Shown piece by piece: positions 17,779 through 26,827 of a DNA stretch of 64,000 nucleotides (the stretch's first letter is position 1; each line of letters starts with the position of its first letter). The stretch covers positions 434,001 to 498,000 of the forward strand of contig CBDDJL010000004.1 in NCBI GenBank assembly GCA_965229715.1, written 5' to 3'. The notes below the pieces were generated by a model, which was not told where the DNA came from, did not search any database, and saw only the letters and a program-made list of their open reading frames with translations. The DNA comes from JAVJST01 sp965229715 (lineage in GTDB: Bacteria; Pseudomonadota; Alphaproteobacteria; Rhodospirillales; Casp-alpha2). The position numbers and the translations under genes were made by a program.

Positions 17779-18236
17779 GAGATCAGTCGCTTTTCCATAT
17801 AAACCCGTTCGAAACCGTCTTCGGTCACGCGATAGCTCTCCGTGTAGCCGAGACGGGCGTAATACGCCATATTTTCGGTCATTTTCACGTGCGTATAAAG
17901 ACGAACAACCGGCAGGGCTCGACGTCGCCCCTCAGCTTCGGCGAAGCGGCAAAGTGCATATCCGATACCTGCACCGCGTCGTGAGGGCAATACCGCCACG
18001 TTTTCGATGAACTGCGCGCCGTCATTCGCATACGTGACCAGATAACCGCCAATATCCCGACCGTCGACGGCGACATAGAGCTCATCACGATCCAGATGTG
18101 CCTGAAAATCCGCATCCATGGGCGCCGGCCGTTTGCCGATCCGCCCGATAAAGACCGCATAGGCTTCCTCGGCGATACGCTGCACATCGGCGAGATCTGC
18201 GGTGACGGCAGGCCGAATATCGAAACTCGCCCTCAC
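17775..18236 (-). CDS. GNAT-family N-acetyltransferase
   Basis: The 153-residue protein has the GNAT core: motif A VAVLPSRRGAGIGYAL (acetyl-CoA pyrophosphate loop) at about residues 84-99, and a terminal YARLGYTESY segment. The frame is open further upstream but overlaps mtnP. I chose the GTG at 18236, whose GTGA overlaps the mtnP TGA, giving a normal GNAT length. Its TGA in turn overlaps the mtnA ATG. Such tight nesting inside a methionine-salvage operon suggests a linked role, perhaps acetylating a sulfur intermediate or analogue, but the substrate is unknown. Confidence 0.85.
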   Translation of the reverse strand: MRASFDIRPAVTADLADVQRIAEEAYAVFIGRIGKRPAPMDADFQAHLDRDELYVAVDGRDIGGYLVTYANDGAQFIENVAVLPSRRGAGIGYALCRFAEAEGRRRALPVVRLYTHVKMTENMAYYARLGYTESYRVTEDGFERVYMEKRLIS

Positions 18237-19123
18237 GCCGGATTGAGGACCCGCCCGGCCACAGCATCGAGCCGCGCGACCATGTCGGGATCGCGCGCAT
18301 CGGGTGCGGTGATCAGGGCAGTTTGCAGGGCCGTGTTGCAGCCTTGCGGGCAAGCCGCACTGCGCCCGGCAAGACGGGGGACGGCCGCCTTGACCAACGC
18401 CCGGCCGTTATCGGCATTCTCAAGCAGCACCTTGATGATGGCATCCACGGTGACGGCGTCATGGTCCGGATGCCAACAGTCGTAATCGGTCACCATGGCC
18501 ACAGTTGCATAGCAAAGCTCGGCTTCCCGCGCGAGCTTGGCCTCGGGCATATTGGTCATGCCGATGACATGACATCCCCACGAGCGGTAAAGCTCGGACT
18601 CCGCATGGGTCGAAAACTGCGGGCCTTCCATCGCCAGATAGGTACCGCCCATAACCGCCCTGAGGCCGATATCGTTCGCCGTTTCATAGAGCGTTTCAGC
18701 CAAACGGCCGCAAACCGGATGCGCCATGCTCACGTGCGCGACCATGCCTGCGCCGAAGAAGCTCTTTTCCCGCGCAAATGTGCGATCGATGAACTGATCG
18801 ACGATGACAAAGGTGCCGGGGGGCAATTCTTCCCGCAACGATCCGCAGGCACTGACCGAGATTATCTCGGTGACGCCGGCGCGTTTCATGATGTCGATGT
18901 TGGCGCGGTAGTTGACGGTGCTCGGCGATTGTTTGTGTCCGCGCCCGTGCCGCGGCAGGAACACCATATCGACACCATCGAGCGTGCCCCGGAACACCTG
19001 GTCGGACGGCAAGCCGAACGGGCTCTCGATCGTCTCCCAGCGGGTGCCTTCAAGACCATCGATGTCGTAGACGCCGCTACCCCCGATAACGCCGATAACG
19101 GGTGGAACTGAACGCTCGGTCAT
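18233..19123 (-). CDS. mtnP: S-methyl-5'-thioadenosine phosphorylase
   Basis: The 296-residue protein belongs to the PNP/MTAP family, with IGVIGGSGVYDIDGL (phosphate loop), VFLPRHGRGH, the SACGSLREELPPG segment and AMEGPQFSTHAES for the substrate. It cleaves methylthioadenosine to adenine and methylthioribose-1-phosphate, which MtnA then isomerises. The ATG at 19123 follows AAGGGATT at a good distance; upstream in-frame codons look non-coding. It is the first gene of mtnP-GNAT-mtnA. Confidence 0.94.
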   Translation of the reverse strand: MTERSVPPVIGVIGGSGVYDIDGLEGTRWETIESPFGLPSDQVFRGTLDGVDMVFLPRHGRGHKQSPSTVNYRANIDIMKRAGVTEIISVSACGSLREELPPGTFVIVDQFIDRTFAREKSFFGAGMVAHVSMAHPVCGRLAETLYETANDIGLRAVMGGTYLAMEGPQFSTHAESELYRSWGCHVIGMTNMPEAKLAREAELCYATVAMVTDYDCWHPDHDAVTVDAIIKVLLENADNGRALVKAAVPRLAGRSAACPQGCNTALQTALITAPDARDPDMVARLDAVAGRVLNPA

Positions 19124-19195
19124 ATCTAATCCCTTACCATTGAGCGGGCTCACGGTAGCGGATTGAACAGCGGAGAGAAAGACGCCTACAGCCAC

Positions 19196-20122
19196 TTATG
19201 CTGCCGGCGGCACATAAACCTCATCCGGCCGAATAGCGCCGTCTGCCGGCGTTACGGCCGCAAGGCCGTCGACGTCGCGTGCCGAAACGCACGTGCTATA
19301 AAGCGTCCGTTCCTCGTCGTAGGACCACGGGCGGCCGCGATGCATTGTTGCCCGTTCGTCCCAGATCAACACATCGCCGGGCTGCCAAGAATGGGTGTAG
19401 ATGTATTCGGGCCGGGTGCTGAACGCGATCAAGTCTGCGGCGAGCTGATGGGCATCTCCGTCGGCCATGCCGCGTGCACCATAAATGTGCTCGGCGATAT
19501 AGAGCGCCTTCTCACCACTGATAGGGTTCGGCCATACCGCGCGCCACGCATTCCCTTGATACCGGCTTACGTCATCCCGGCTCAGCAGCGAGTGATCGAC
19601 CCGGGTACGGGACAACATGACCGAATGGAGAAAAACCGCTTCGTCGGCCTTGGCTCTCAGATCGCGGGGCAAATCGCCGTAGGCAGCCCGGGTCGAGACC
19701 AGTTCCGTCTCGCCGCCTGCTGACGGCACCACCTTGGCCGTTATGAGGTTGATGAGCGCCGGCGTGCGCAGAAACGTGCTGTCCGTGTGCCAGAATTGAT
19801 TGGCGATGAGATTCAGCACCGCCAGCGAGTCAGGCTTCAGCATTTCGCCATTCTTTAAGTGACGATTGCTCAGGCACGGCACCGGTGGGCGCTCGCGGGG
19901 CGGTGTTCCCGCCGCATCGGCGACCCGGTCCTCGATCGGTCCGAACAATTGAGCCAGATCGTTGTGCGCATCTTGATCGAGTGACTGGCCTCGAAACAGC
20001 AGCAGCGAGTGTCGCTCGAACAGATCCCGGATTTCCGGATAGTGATGACCCGCGCGGACGTCACGCAAATCAATACCGACGACCTCGACCCCGAAGCGGG
20101 GGTGAAGTGGCTGGGTTTCCAT
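19196..20122 (-). CDS. TauD/TfdA-family 2-oxoglutarate-dependent dioxygenase
   Basis: The 308-residue protein has the Fe(II)-binding HxD in NQFWHTDSTF and the distal His/Arg in ERATMHRGRPW, with the double-stranded beta-helix pattern of the TauD/TfdA family (PF02668). These enzymes hydroxylate taurine, alkyl sulfates, chlorophenoxy acids or amines, using 2-oxoglutarate and O2. The ATG at 20122 follows GGGAGA. It lies between mtnP and ychF on the same strand, without tight coupling to either. Sequence alone does not name the substrate. Confidence 0.88.
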   Translation of the reverse strand: METQPLHPRFGVEVVGIDLRDVRAGHHYPEIRDLFERHSLLLFRGQSLDQDAHNDLAQLFGPIEDRVADAAGTPPRERPPVPCLSNRHLKNGEMLKPDSLAVLNLIANQFWHTDSTFLRTPALINLITAKVVPSAGGETELVSTRAAYGDLPRDLRAKADEAVFLHSVMLSRTRVDHSLLSRDDVSRYQGNAWRAVWPNPISGEKALYIAEHIYGARGMADGDAHQLAADLIAFSTRPEYIYTHSWQPGDVLIWDERATMHRGRPWSYDEERTLYSTCVSARDVDGLAAVTPADGAIRPDEVYVPPAA

Positions 20123-20226
20123 CGAAGTCTCCCGCGGCAGGCCTATCTCGTTCCGCAATGCTACTCCAGCCCGGCGCGGCTGCAACAGGTTCAATTATTT
20201 GTCGGTAGATTGAATCGTTTTTGGAC

Positions 20227-21327
20227 TTAGACGTTGAACCGGAACAACATGACATCGCCGTCCTTAACGATGTAGTCGCGGCCTTCCTGGCGCATCTTGC
20301 CAGCATCCTTGGCGCCCTGCTCGCCGTTCAGCGCGACGTAGTCGTCGAACGAAATGGTCTCCGCCTTAATGAAGCCGCGCTCGAAGTCGGTGTGGATAAC
20401 GCCCGCCGCCTCTGGCGCCTTGGCGCCGCGCCGTACGGTCCAGGCCTTGGCCTCTTTCGGTCCGGCGGTAAAAAACGTGATCAGGTCGAGCAATGAGTAT
20501 CCGGCGCGCACGACCCGCGCCAGTCCGGTCTCTTCAAGCCCGAGGGTCTCCAGGAATTCGGCGCGTTCTTCGGGATCCGTCAGTTGCGAAATCTCTTCCT
20601 CGATACGGGCCGAGATAACGACGGATTCAGCGCCCTGCCGCGCCGCCATATCTGCAACCTGGGCCGAGAGAGAATTGCCGTCGGCGGCGTTGTCTTCCTC
20701 GACATTGCAAACGTAAAGCACCGGCTTGGCAGTCAACAGTTGCAACATCCGAAAGGGTTTCCGCTCGTCATCGCTGACGGGAACGGTCCGCGCCGGTTTG
20801 CCGTCGCGCAGGACCGCCAAGGCACGCTCGACCAACACCATCTGCACCTTGGCATCCTTGTCGCCACCGCGAATGCGCTTCTCCAGGGGCGTAATGCGTT
20901 TCTCGAGGCTTTCAAGGTCGGCCAACATCAATTCGGTTTCGACCGTTTCCGCATCGCGTACCGGGTCGACCGTATTGTCGACGTGGGTCACATTGCCATC
21001 CTCGAAGCAGCGCAGCACATGAACGATGGCCGCGACCTCACGAATATTGGCGAGGAACTGATTCCCGAGGCCCTCCCCCTTCGATGCGCCGCGCACCAGA
21101 CCCGCGATATCGACGAACTCAAGCTGGGTCGGCACCACGCGGGCGGATTTCGCAATGGCGGAAATGCGGTCGAGTCGGTCATCCGGCACGGAGACGCGCC
21201 CGACGTTGGGCTCGATGGTGCAAAACGGAAAGTTTGCTGCCTCGGCCGACGCCGTTGCCGTCAGTGCATTGAAAAGCGTCGACTTACCGACATTGGGCAA
21301 GCCGACGATGCCACAATTGAAACCCAT
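20227..21327 (-). CDS. ychF: YchF/OLA1-family ATPase
   Basis: The 366-residue P-loop protein has the Obg-like G1 motif GLPNVGKSTLFN, G3 DIAGLVRGAS and, instead of the GTPase NKxD, the YchF-type CNVEED, which explains its preference for ATP. A C-terminal TGS-like domain ends in KDGDVMLFRFNV. It binds ribosomes and is involved in redox and stress control of translation. Its ATG overlaps the last base of the pth stop region, the usual pth-ychF arrangement. Confidence 0.96.
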   Translation of the reverse strand: MGFNCGIVGLPNVGKSTLFNALTATASAEAANFPFCTIEPNVGRVSVPDDRLDRISAIAKSARVVPTQLEFVDIAGLVRGASKGEGLGNQFLANIREVAAIVHVLRCFEDGNVTHVDNTVDPVRDAETVETELMLADLESLEKRITPLEKRIRGGDKDAKVQMVLVERALAVLRDGKPARTVPVSDDERKPFRMLQLLTAKPVLYVCNVEEDNAADGNSLSAQVADMAARQGAESVVISARIEEEISQLTDPEERAEFLETLGLEETGLARVVRAGYSLLDLITFFTAGPKEAKAWTVRRGAKAPEAAGVIHTDFERGFIKAETISFDDYVALNGEQGAKDAGKMRQEGRDYIVKDGDVMLFRFNV

Positions 21328-21950
21328 TAGGCGTCCTCTCCCGGCGTCGCATCGGCGGCGCCTGTAATCTTTTCGATGACCGGTCGCAGATCCTCGGCAA
21401 CCTTGCTCTGAAAGCGGGCGTCATCGTCCTCGGCGAGGAAGGGAAAGCGGCCCGCCATACTGTCGATCAGCGGGTCGGCCCAAACCTGTTCGGCTTTCGA
21501 GAAATCCTTCAGTACGTAGCCTTTGACACGGTTCTTGTCACCGGGGTGGCCAATGCCGATACGCACGCGGCCGTAACCCTCGCCCAGATGTGCATGGATA
21601 CTGCGCAAGCCGTTGTGACCGGCGTGGCCGCCGCCGCGTTTGACCCGAACCTTTCCGGCGGCGAGATCAAGTTCGTCGTGCATGACCATGATGTCGCCGG
21701 GCTCGATCTTGTAGAACGTCGCGCACGCGAGAATGCTGCGGCCGGACTCGTTCATGAACGTTTTCGGCTTCAGCACCAGCAGCTTCTTCCCGGCAATCAG
21801 GCCCTCGGCGATATCGCCATGGAATTTTCCGCCCCGAAAGGCGGAAAAACCATGGCGGCGGACGATCTCGTCCACCGCCATGAACCCGATGTTGTGCCGG
21901 TTGCGGGCATATTCCGGGCCGGGATTGCCGAGACCGACCAGCAGTCGCAT
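21327..21950 (-). CDS. pth: Peptidyl-tRNA hydrolase
   Basis: The 207-residue protein starts with GLGNPGPEYARNRHNIGF, containing the catalytic histidine and the conserved asparagine. It also has KPKTFMNESGRS and HDELDLAAGKVRVKRGGGHAGHNGLRS. It releases tRNA from prematurely dropped peptidyl-tRNA. It sits 21 bases after rplY and abuts ychF, a conserved rplY-pth-ychF translation-related cluster. Confidence 0.96.
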   Translation of the reverse strand: MRLLVGLGNPGPEYARNRHNIGFMAVDEIVRRHGFSAFRGGKFHGDIAEGLIAGKKLLVLKPKTFMNESGRSILACATFYKIEPGDIMVMHDELDLAAGKVRVKRGGGHAGHNGLRSIHAHLGEGYGRVRIGIGHPGDKNRVKGYVLKDFSKAEQVWADPLIDSMAGRFPFLAEDDDARFQSKVAEDLRPVIEKITGAADATPGEDA

Positions 21951-21971
21951 GTCTCGCTCTCCCGAGAAGGC

Positions 21972-22673
21972 TTACTTTTCGCCGCCGCTTTCTTCGGCGT
22001 CGCCGTCTTCGCCTTCACTATCGCCGTCTTCGCCCTCTTCACCGTCTTCGCCCTCTTCACCCTCGAGGCCTTCTTCATCCTCGTCTTCGGGCTCTTCTTC
22101 GACGTAGATCGTCGGGGCGGCGATGGTCGCGATGGTGAAGTCGCGATCGGTGATGGTCAGCTCGACATCGCCCGGCAGGGTTATGTTGCTGATGTGGATG
22201 CTGTCGCCGACTTCGAGGCCGCTCAGGTCGGCAATCAGTGCTTCCGGAATGCTCAGCGGCGAACACATCAGTTCAACCGTGTAGCGCACGACGTTAAGCA
22301 CGCCGCCACTCCGCAGGCCCGGGCTCTCTTCTTCATTCTCGAAGTTGACCGGAATATCGAACTTGAGCTTCGTGCGCGGGCTGAACCGCATGAAGTCGAC
22401 GTGAATCGGCTCGTCCGATACGGGATCGAGTTGCAGATCGCGAGCCAGCACCTGGGCCTTGTCGCTCCCGAAATTCACTTCATAGACCTGCGAAAAGAAA
22501 ATACCGCCACGGAACTGTTTTTTGAGTTCGATGGGGTCGATAGAGATCAGAACCGGCTCTTGCTTGTTGCCGTAAATGACAGCCGGAACACGACCCTCTC
22601 GCCGTGTTGACCGGGCTGCCCCCTTACCTGCCCGTTCCCGCAGCTCAGCTGCTAAGGGAATGAAATCAACCAT
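21972..22673 (-). CDS. rplY: 50S ribosomal protein L25/general stress protein Ctc
   Basis: The 233-residue protein has the N-terminal L25 5S-rRNA-binding domain (to about residue 95), then the TL5/Ctc beta domain, ending near residue 187. The last 44 or so residues are almost only Glu, Asp and Gly, a low-complexity acidic tail longer than in most family members. It binds 5S rRNA on the large subunit. It is upstream of pth and ychF. The tail is probably disordered. Confidence 0.95.
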   Translation of the reverse strand: MVDFIPLAAELRERAGKGAARSTRREGRVPAVIYGNKQEPVLISIDPIELKKQFRGGIFFSQVYEVNFGSDKAQVLARDLQLDPVSDEPIHVDFMRFSPRTKLKFDIPVNFENEEESPGLRSGGVLNVVRYTVELMCSPLSIPEALIADLSGLEVGDSIHISNITLPGDVELTITDRDFTIATIAAPTIYVEEEPEDEDEEGLEGEEGEDGEEGEDGDSEGEDGDAEESGGEK

Positions 22674-22700
22674 TTATGTTACTCCGTTATCAACGTAAAT

Positions 22701-22731
22701 CGCCGGCCTCCAGGGGTGCCGGCGGCTTTTT
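22701..22731. terminator. GC-rich hairpin between prs and rplY
   Basis: CGCCGGC (22701-22707) pairs with GCCGGCG (22718-22724), followed on the plus strand by TTTTT (22727-22731). The flanking genes are on the minus strand, where the downstream T-run is weak, so it may only attenuate prs read-through into rplY. Confidence 0.4.
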
Positions 22732-22747
22732 CGGCCCGTTCGACCCT

Positions 22748-23680
22748 TTAGTCGAACAGACTCGAAACCGATGTTTCGTGCGAAATACGACTTATTGCCT
22801 CCGCCATCAAGGGGGCAATTGTCAATTGCTCTATGTTTTGCGTCACGCGGACGCCCTCGGTCGCCTGAATGCTGTCGGTAATGACGAGCCGTTCGATGGG
22901 CGATGCGGCGACACGAGCGACGGCGCCGCCCGAGAGTACGCCGTGGGTAACATAGGCGGAAACGCCGGTCGCACCGGCTTCGCGGAGCGCCACGGCGGCA
23001 TTGCAGAGGGTGCCGGCGGAATCGACGATATCATCGATCAGGATACACCGTCTTCCGTCGACATCCCCGATGATGTTCATGACCTCCGAAACGCCGGCGC
23101 GTTCGCGGCGCTTGTCGATGATCGCAAGATCGGCATTCAACCGTTTGGCGATGCCGCGGGCACGGATAACGCCGCCGACATCCGGCGAGACCATGACGAG
23201 ATCATCGCCATTGTAACGATCCTCGATATCCTTCGACAGGACCGGCGCAGCATAGAGGTTATCCGTCGGGATATCGAAGAAGCCCTGGATTTGCCCGGCA
23301 TGCAGATCGACGGTCAGTACGCGATCGGCGCCGGCTTCGGTGATCAGGTTGGCGACCAGCTTGGCCGAAATCGGCGTCCGGGGGCCGGATTTACGATCCT
23401 GACGGGCATAACCGAAATACGGTACCACGGCCGTGATTCGCCGGGCGGATCCGCGCCTCAACGCATCCAGTGCGACCAGCAGTTCCATAAGATTGTCGTT
23501 CGCCGGATAGGATGTCGATTGAACGACGAAAACGTCCTCGCCGCGTACGTTCTCCTGTATCTCGACGAACACTTCCATGTCCGAAAACCGGCGAACGCTT
23601 GCCTTGGTCAACGGCAAATTGAGATAGGCCGAGATCGCCTCGGCCAGCGGTCGATTGCTGTTACAGGCCAGAATCTTCAT
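22748..23680 (-). CDS. prs: Ribose-phosphate pyrophosphokinase
   Basis: The 310-residue protein has VPYFGYARQDRK (ATP-binding flap), VDLHAGQIQGFF (pyrophosphate-binding histidine) and the PRPP loop ILIDDIVDSAGT. It makes PRPP from ribose 5-phosphate and ATP for nucleotide, histidine and tryptophan synthesis. I took the ATG at 23680 (MKILACNSNRPLA), the typical N-terminus, rather than an in-frame start 7 codons upstream. rplY follows after 74 bases with a hairpin between. Confidence 0.97.
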   Translation of the reverse strand: MKILACNSNRPLAEAISAYLNLPLTKASVRRFSDMEVFVEIQENVRGEDVFVVQSTSYPANDNLMELLVALDALRRGSARRITAVVPYFGYARQDRKSGPRTPISAKLVANLITEAGADRVLTVDLHAGQIQGFFDIPTDNLYAAPVLSKDIEDRYNGDDLVMVSPDVGGVIRARGIAKRLNADLAIIDKRRERAGVSEVMNIIGDVDGRRCILIDDIVDSAGTLCNAAVALREAGATGVSAYVTHGVLSGGAVARVAASPIERLVITDSIQATEGVRVTQNIEQLTIAPLMAEAISRISHETSVSSLFD

Positions 23681-23853
23681 GTGATACGCCGATGCCGGCA
23701 CCCGCTTACCGATGCCGAAATCTTCTCCCGGAAAGTGCTCGCCCGATCCCCAAATACGTCCCTATCGAGGCGCGCGGAATGTACCAGCCGCCCCGAACCA
23801 AGTAAACCGTGGAAAGTGTCGTGAAACAGGCCCTTTTCGCACGGTCGACGGCA

Positions 23854-25758
23854 TCAGTCATTACCGACGTGCGGCAGGTCAGGCTGGCTCAGGCCAGAGG
23901 TCGCCGTGCCGGAAATCGGGCTGTCGAAGAGCTTTTCGATTCCCTTTACCGCACCGGTTGCAACAGCATCAGCCGTCGGCCCCCAAACACCGTCCAAACT
24001 GCCCTGCGGAACCTGATTTTCCTGCAAGGCCTGACCCGTAACCGTGCCGTCGATGGCCGTCACCTGCCAGACAATTCGGACCTTCTGCCGGCCGGCAAAG
24101 GGCGAATCAACCCGCACGCTTCCCTGAAGAACATGGGTCGCCTGTTGCGCATCCTCCGTCACAGCCGCATCGATCTTGCGCAGGGCGGCCCGAACTGCGC
24201 GGCCCAATGCCGAATTGCCATCGCCGGGCGCGCCCAAGACAGGTCGCACAACGAACACCGGTCTGTCGACAGCGGCGGGAGTCGGTTGATCGAGTTCACC
24301 CGCCGAAACCGACCCCGATGCAACCTGGATTGCATCCCCAACGTCCGTATCCGTTTGGGCAGGCTGATTGGGTTCCGGTTCAAACTCCAGTTCTGGTTCC
24401 GGTTCAATCACAGTGTCCATGACACTCGTCTGTGCAGCACTTTCTGCTTCTACGGCCAGCGCCTCTGGGGGTTGCGGCGGGGCCGGCGTCTCAACAACCA
24501 CTGTCTCGATGATCGGTTCGGCGCGCGCCTCGGCATCCGCCGCAGGTTCCAGCACCTCGGACTCCGGACGCGGCATCGCCACGGGCTCGGCTATCGTCAG
24601 CCAGGGGTCGGTGGTCACCAACGCCGCAGCCTCCGGCGTTAGCATCTCCGGGTCGTCCGGATCCGTGAGGTTGTCGGCAATCCGGGAAAATGGCGACTCG
24701 GCCGGTTCGGGGCTGATTGCCGACGCACCGCCGGATGCGGGCTTATCGATGGCTGTCGACATCCGGGGCTCATCAGATACCGGTTCGACAACGGCCGGCA
24801 GAGAGGGCGTTTCGATCGCTTCGCTCTCGACCAGGGAGCCCGACAAAGCCTCGATCGCCGCAACATCGATAAATGTCCCGGTCGGCGGCTCAGGTGGCGC
24901 CGGGCCTGCATCGAAGTCCGCCGACGACACATCAGACGTGTCGGATGATGGCATTTGATTGACTGGTTCCGTTTTAGTTGTCGATGTCTTCGGCGCCAAC
25001 GTGATGAGCTCGGGTGTTGCAGGCTTCTGCGGCGCCGGCGCGTAGAAAACCGATTCCGGTTCGATTTCCGGTTGCGCAGAACCGGCAGCCGGCTCGGGGA
25101 CGTCGACGGCCGCGGGTTCGAATACGGGATCGAACTGCGCCGTTTCGAACGACTCGTTCGGACCGACAATCGCCAGACCGTCACCGGAAATGACGATTGT
25201 GTCCGTGTTGCCGGATACGCCGATAGAGGCAAACTGTGCGCCTTCGCCGCCGGGCGAGACCGCCAGGTTCGGTTTTACACCGCCTGGAAAGACAAGTGGC
25301 GCGGCGCGTTCATGCACGGCCGGAACGGCCTCGGCGACGATCATGGTCAGCGTTCTCGGCGATACGGCGGTCCAGTCGTCGAGCGAAACCGCAACCTGAT
25401 GACGATGGATGCCCTGAACCCGACCATCGGCGCTGTAGATCAACCAACGGAGACCGAGCCAAACGACCTGACTTCCGATTTCGATGTCGCCAACCTCGCC
25501 GCGCACGTAGGGATCCTGACCGGTAGGCGTATCAGCGAAGTGTGCCGGGTAACCCGCCTCGCGAAGCCCCCATGCCATGTCCTCGCCGAGCGCCCGGCCA
25601 ACATCGGGGCCGATGCCATCGACCGGCACAACAACGAGCCGTGTCCCCTCACCCGGTTCGGGAACACTGATCGCGTCGACGAAATGCGGCTGGGAACTGC
25701 AGCCGGCCAGTAGCGCGAGCATCAGTCCCAGCGTCGCCATCAATGGGCGGACGTTCAT
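23854..25758 (-). CDS. Large lipoprotein of unknown function, paralogue of neighbour
   Basis: The 634-residue protein begins with a lipoprotein signal peptide (MNVRPLMATLGLMLALLAGC; lipobox Cys at residue 20). A folded N-terminal part to about residue 150 is followed by about 330 residues rich in Pro, Glu, Ala and Thr, probably disordered. A conserved C-terminal domain begins at GAPGDGNSALGRAVRAAL. Both folded parts match the upstream lipoprotein gene, which lacks most of the middle. The low-complexity spacer could let the C-terminal domain reach across the periplasm. I do not recognise a characterised family. It lies 96 bases after the paralogue. Confidence 0.8.
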   Translation of the reverse strand: MNVRPLMATLGLMLALLAGCSSQPHFVDAISVPEPGEGTRLVVVPVDGIGPDVGRALGEDMAWGLREAGYPAHFADTPTGQDPYVRGEVGDIEIGSQVVWLGLRWLIYSADGRVQGIHRHQVAVSLDDWTAVSPRTLTMIVAEAVPAVHERAAPLVFPGGVKPNLAVSPGGEGAQFASIGVSGNTDTIVISGDGLAIVGPNESFETAQFDPVFEPAAVDVPEPAAGSAQPEIEPESVFYAPAPQKPATPELITLAPKTSTTKTEPVNQMPSSDTSDVSSADFDAGPAPPEPPTGTFIDVAAIEALSGSLVESEAIETPSLPAVVEPVSDEPRMSTAIDKPASGGASAISPEPAESPFSRIADNLTDPDDPEMLTPEAAALVTTDPWLTIAEPVAMPRPESEVLEPAADAEARAEPIIETVVVETPAPPQPPEALAVEAESAAQTSVMDTVIEPEPELEFEPEPNQPAQTDTDVGDAIQVASGSVSAGELDQPTPAAVDRPVFVVRPVLGAPGDGNSALGRAVRAALRKIDAAVTEDAQQATHVLQGSVRVDSPFAGRQKVRIVWQVTAIDGTVTGQALQENQVPQGSLDGVWGPTADAVATGAVKGIEKLFDSPISGTATSGLSQPDLPHVGND

Positions 25759-25854
25759 ACGTCAGATGGTACAGAACGCGCCGACCAGCGGGCAAGCGAC
25801 ATGCGGTTTCCCTCGTGAAACGCCTTGATCGCGGCCATTTCAGACGGCTCCCCG

Positions 25855-26814
25855 TCAGGGTATCGGTTCGCCGTATCCGAGTTCGCGGAGAATCGCGCGA
25901 ACGCCTTCAAAACCACCCCGTGCTGCATATCGCGCCGTTTCGCCCCAGGTATCGTGCAACATGCCGCGGGGGATATCGTTGTTCTGGCTAATACGCCCGA
26001 TTTCGCTCCCGTCGCGTCCGACCATCGACCAGACAATCGTAATGTGCTCAGTACTATGGTCGATCACCGATACATCGACAGAAGCCTGCACAAAATACAT
26101 TGCACCCGACGGACTGCGCGCCAACGGATATCCGGCACCTCTCAGGATTTCGCGTAACGCCGCTGTCAACGACCGATTGCCATCGCCCGGCGCGCCCGTG
26201 ACCTCATCGACCCAGAGATCGGGTGGCGTTTTCAGTGATTTTGACGGCACATCTCCTTTTGCGGGACTCTCCGGTGAAGCTATATCGTTATCGGCCGCCG
26301 GTTCGGAGACAACGTTCGACGACGGCACGGTCGCCTGAGCCTCTGATTCGAGCCCCAGCGGCTTTGTCAGCATCGCGGCCGTCCTGTCCCCGATTGCGCG
26401 GACCAACGCCGGCGATCCATAAACCCAATCCTGCTCCTTTGCATAGACCGGGAGACGGGCCGATGTTACGGGAAAGGCCTGCTTTCGGGCGTGCACCTGC
26501 CACTCGACCGTTGCCACGCGACCGTCACCGGATGCATCGCCCCCTTCCACCCAGCCGGTCACAACGAAACCAACTGTGTTTCCGGGTTTAAGGCCATCGC
26601 CGAGGTGAGCCACGCCTCCCCGGCGCGTAATCGCGTCGACAACGGACTGCGCCAGCAATCGGGCCATCGGCAACGCGGTGCCGGCAGGCGGTACGATTTC
26701 AATCGCACCGGCGACAGGTGCCGCCGTCGTTCGCTCGGCATCGACGCGCGTGCAGCCTGCCAACAAAAACAGCAACACAACGATGGCTATCGGAAGTCTA
26801 TTCGGCGACCACAT
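25855..26814 (-). CDS. Lipoprotein of unknown function, shorter paralogue
   Basis: The 319-residue protein has a lipoprotein signal peptide with lipobox LLAGC (Cys near residue 21). Its N-terminal domain includes DGRVATVEWQVHARKQ. After a short linker comes a C-terminal domain with GAPGDGNRSLTAALREIL, a central IVWSMVGRDGSEIG strand pair and a WGETARYAARGG helix. The same blocks, in the same order, occur in the next gene downstream. The repeated ASVDVS/IVW pattern suggests a small periplasmic binding domain. Function is unknown. A tiny membrane ORF ends 13 bases upstream, so translation may be coupled. Confidence 0.8.
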   Translation of the reverse strand: MWSPNRLPIAIVVLLFLLAGCTRVDAERTTAAPVAGAIEIVPPAGTALPMARLLAQSVVDAITRRGGVAHLGDGLKPGNTVGFVVTGWVEGGDASGDGRVATVEWQVHARKQAFPVTSARLPVYAKEQDWVYGSPALVRAIGDRTAAMLTKPLGLESEAQATVPSSNVVSEPAADNDIASPESPAKGDVPSKSLKTPPDLWVDEVTGAPGDGNRSLTAALREILRGAGYPLARSPSGAMYFVQASVDVSVIDHSTEHITIVWSMVGRDGSEIGRISQNNDIPRGMLHDTWGETARYAARGGFEGVRAILRELGYGEPIP

Positions 26815-26827
26815 CGATACAGCCTGA

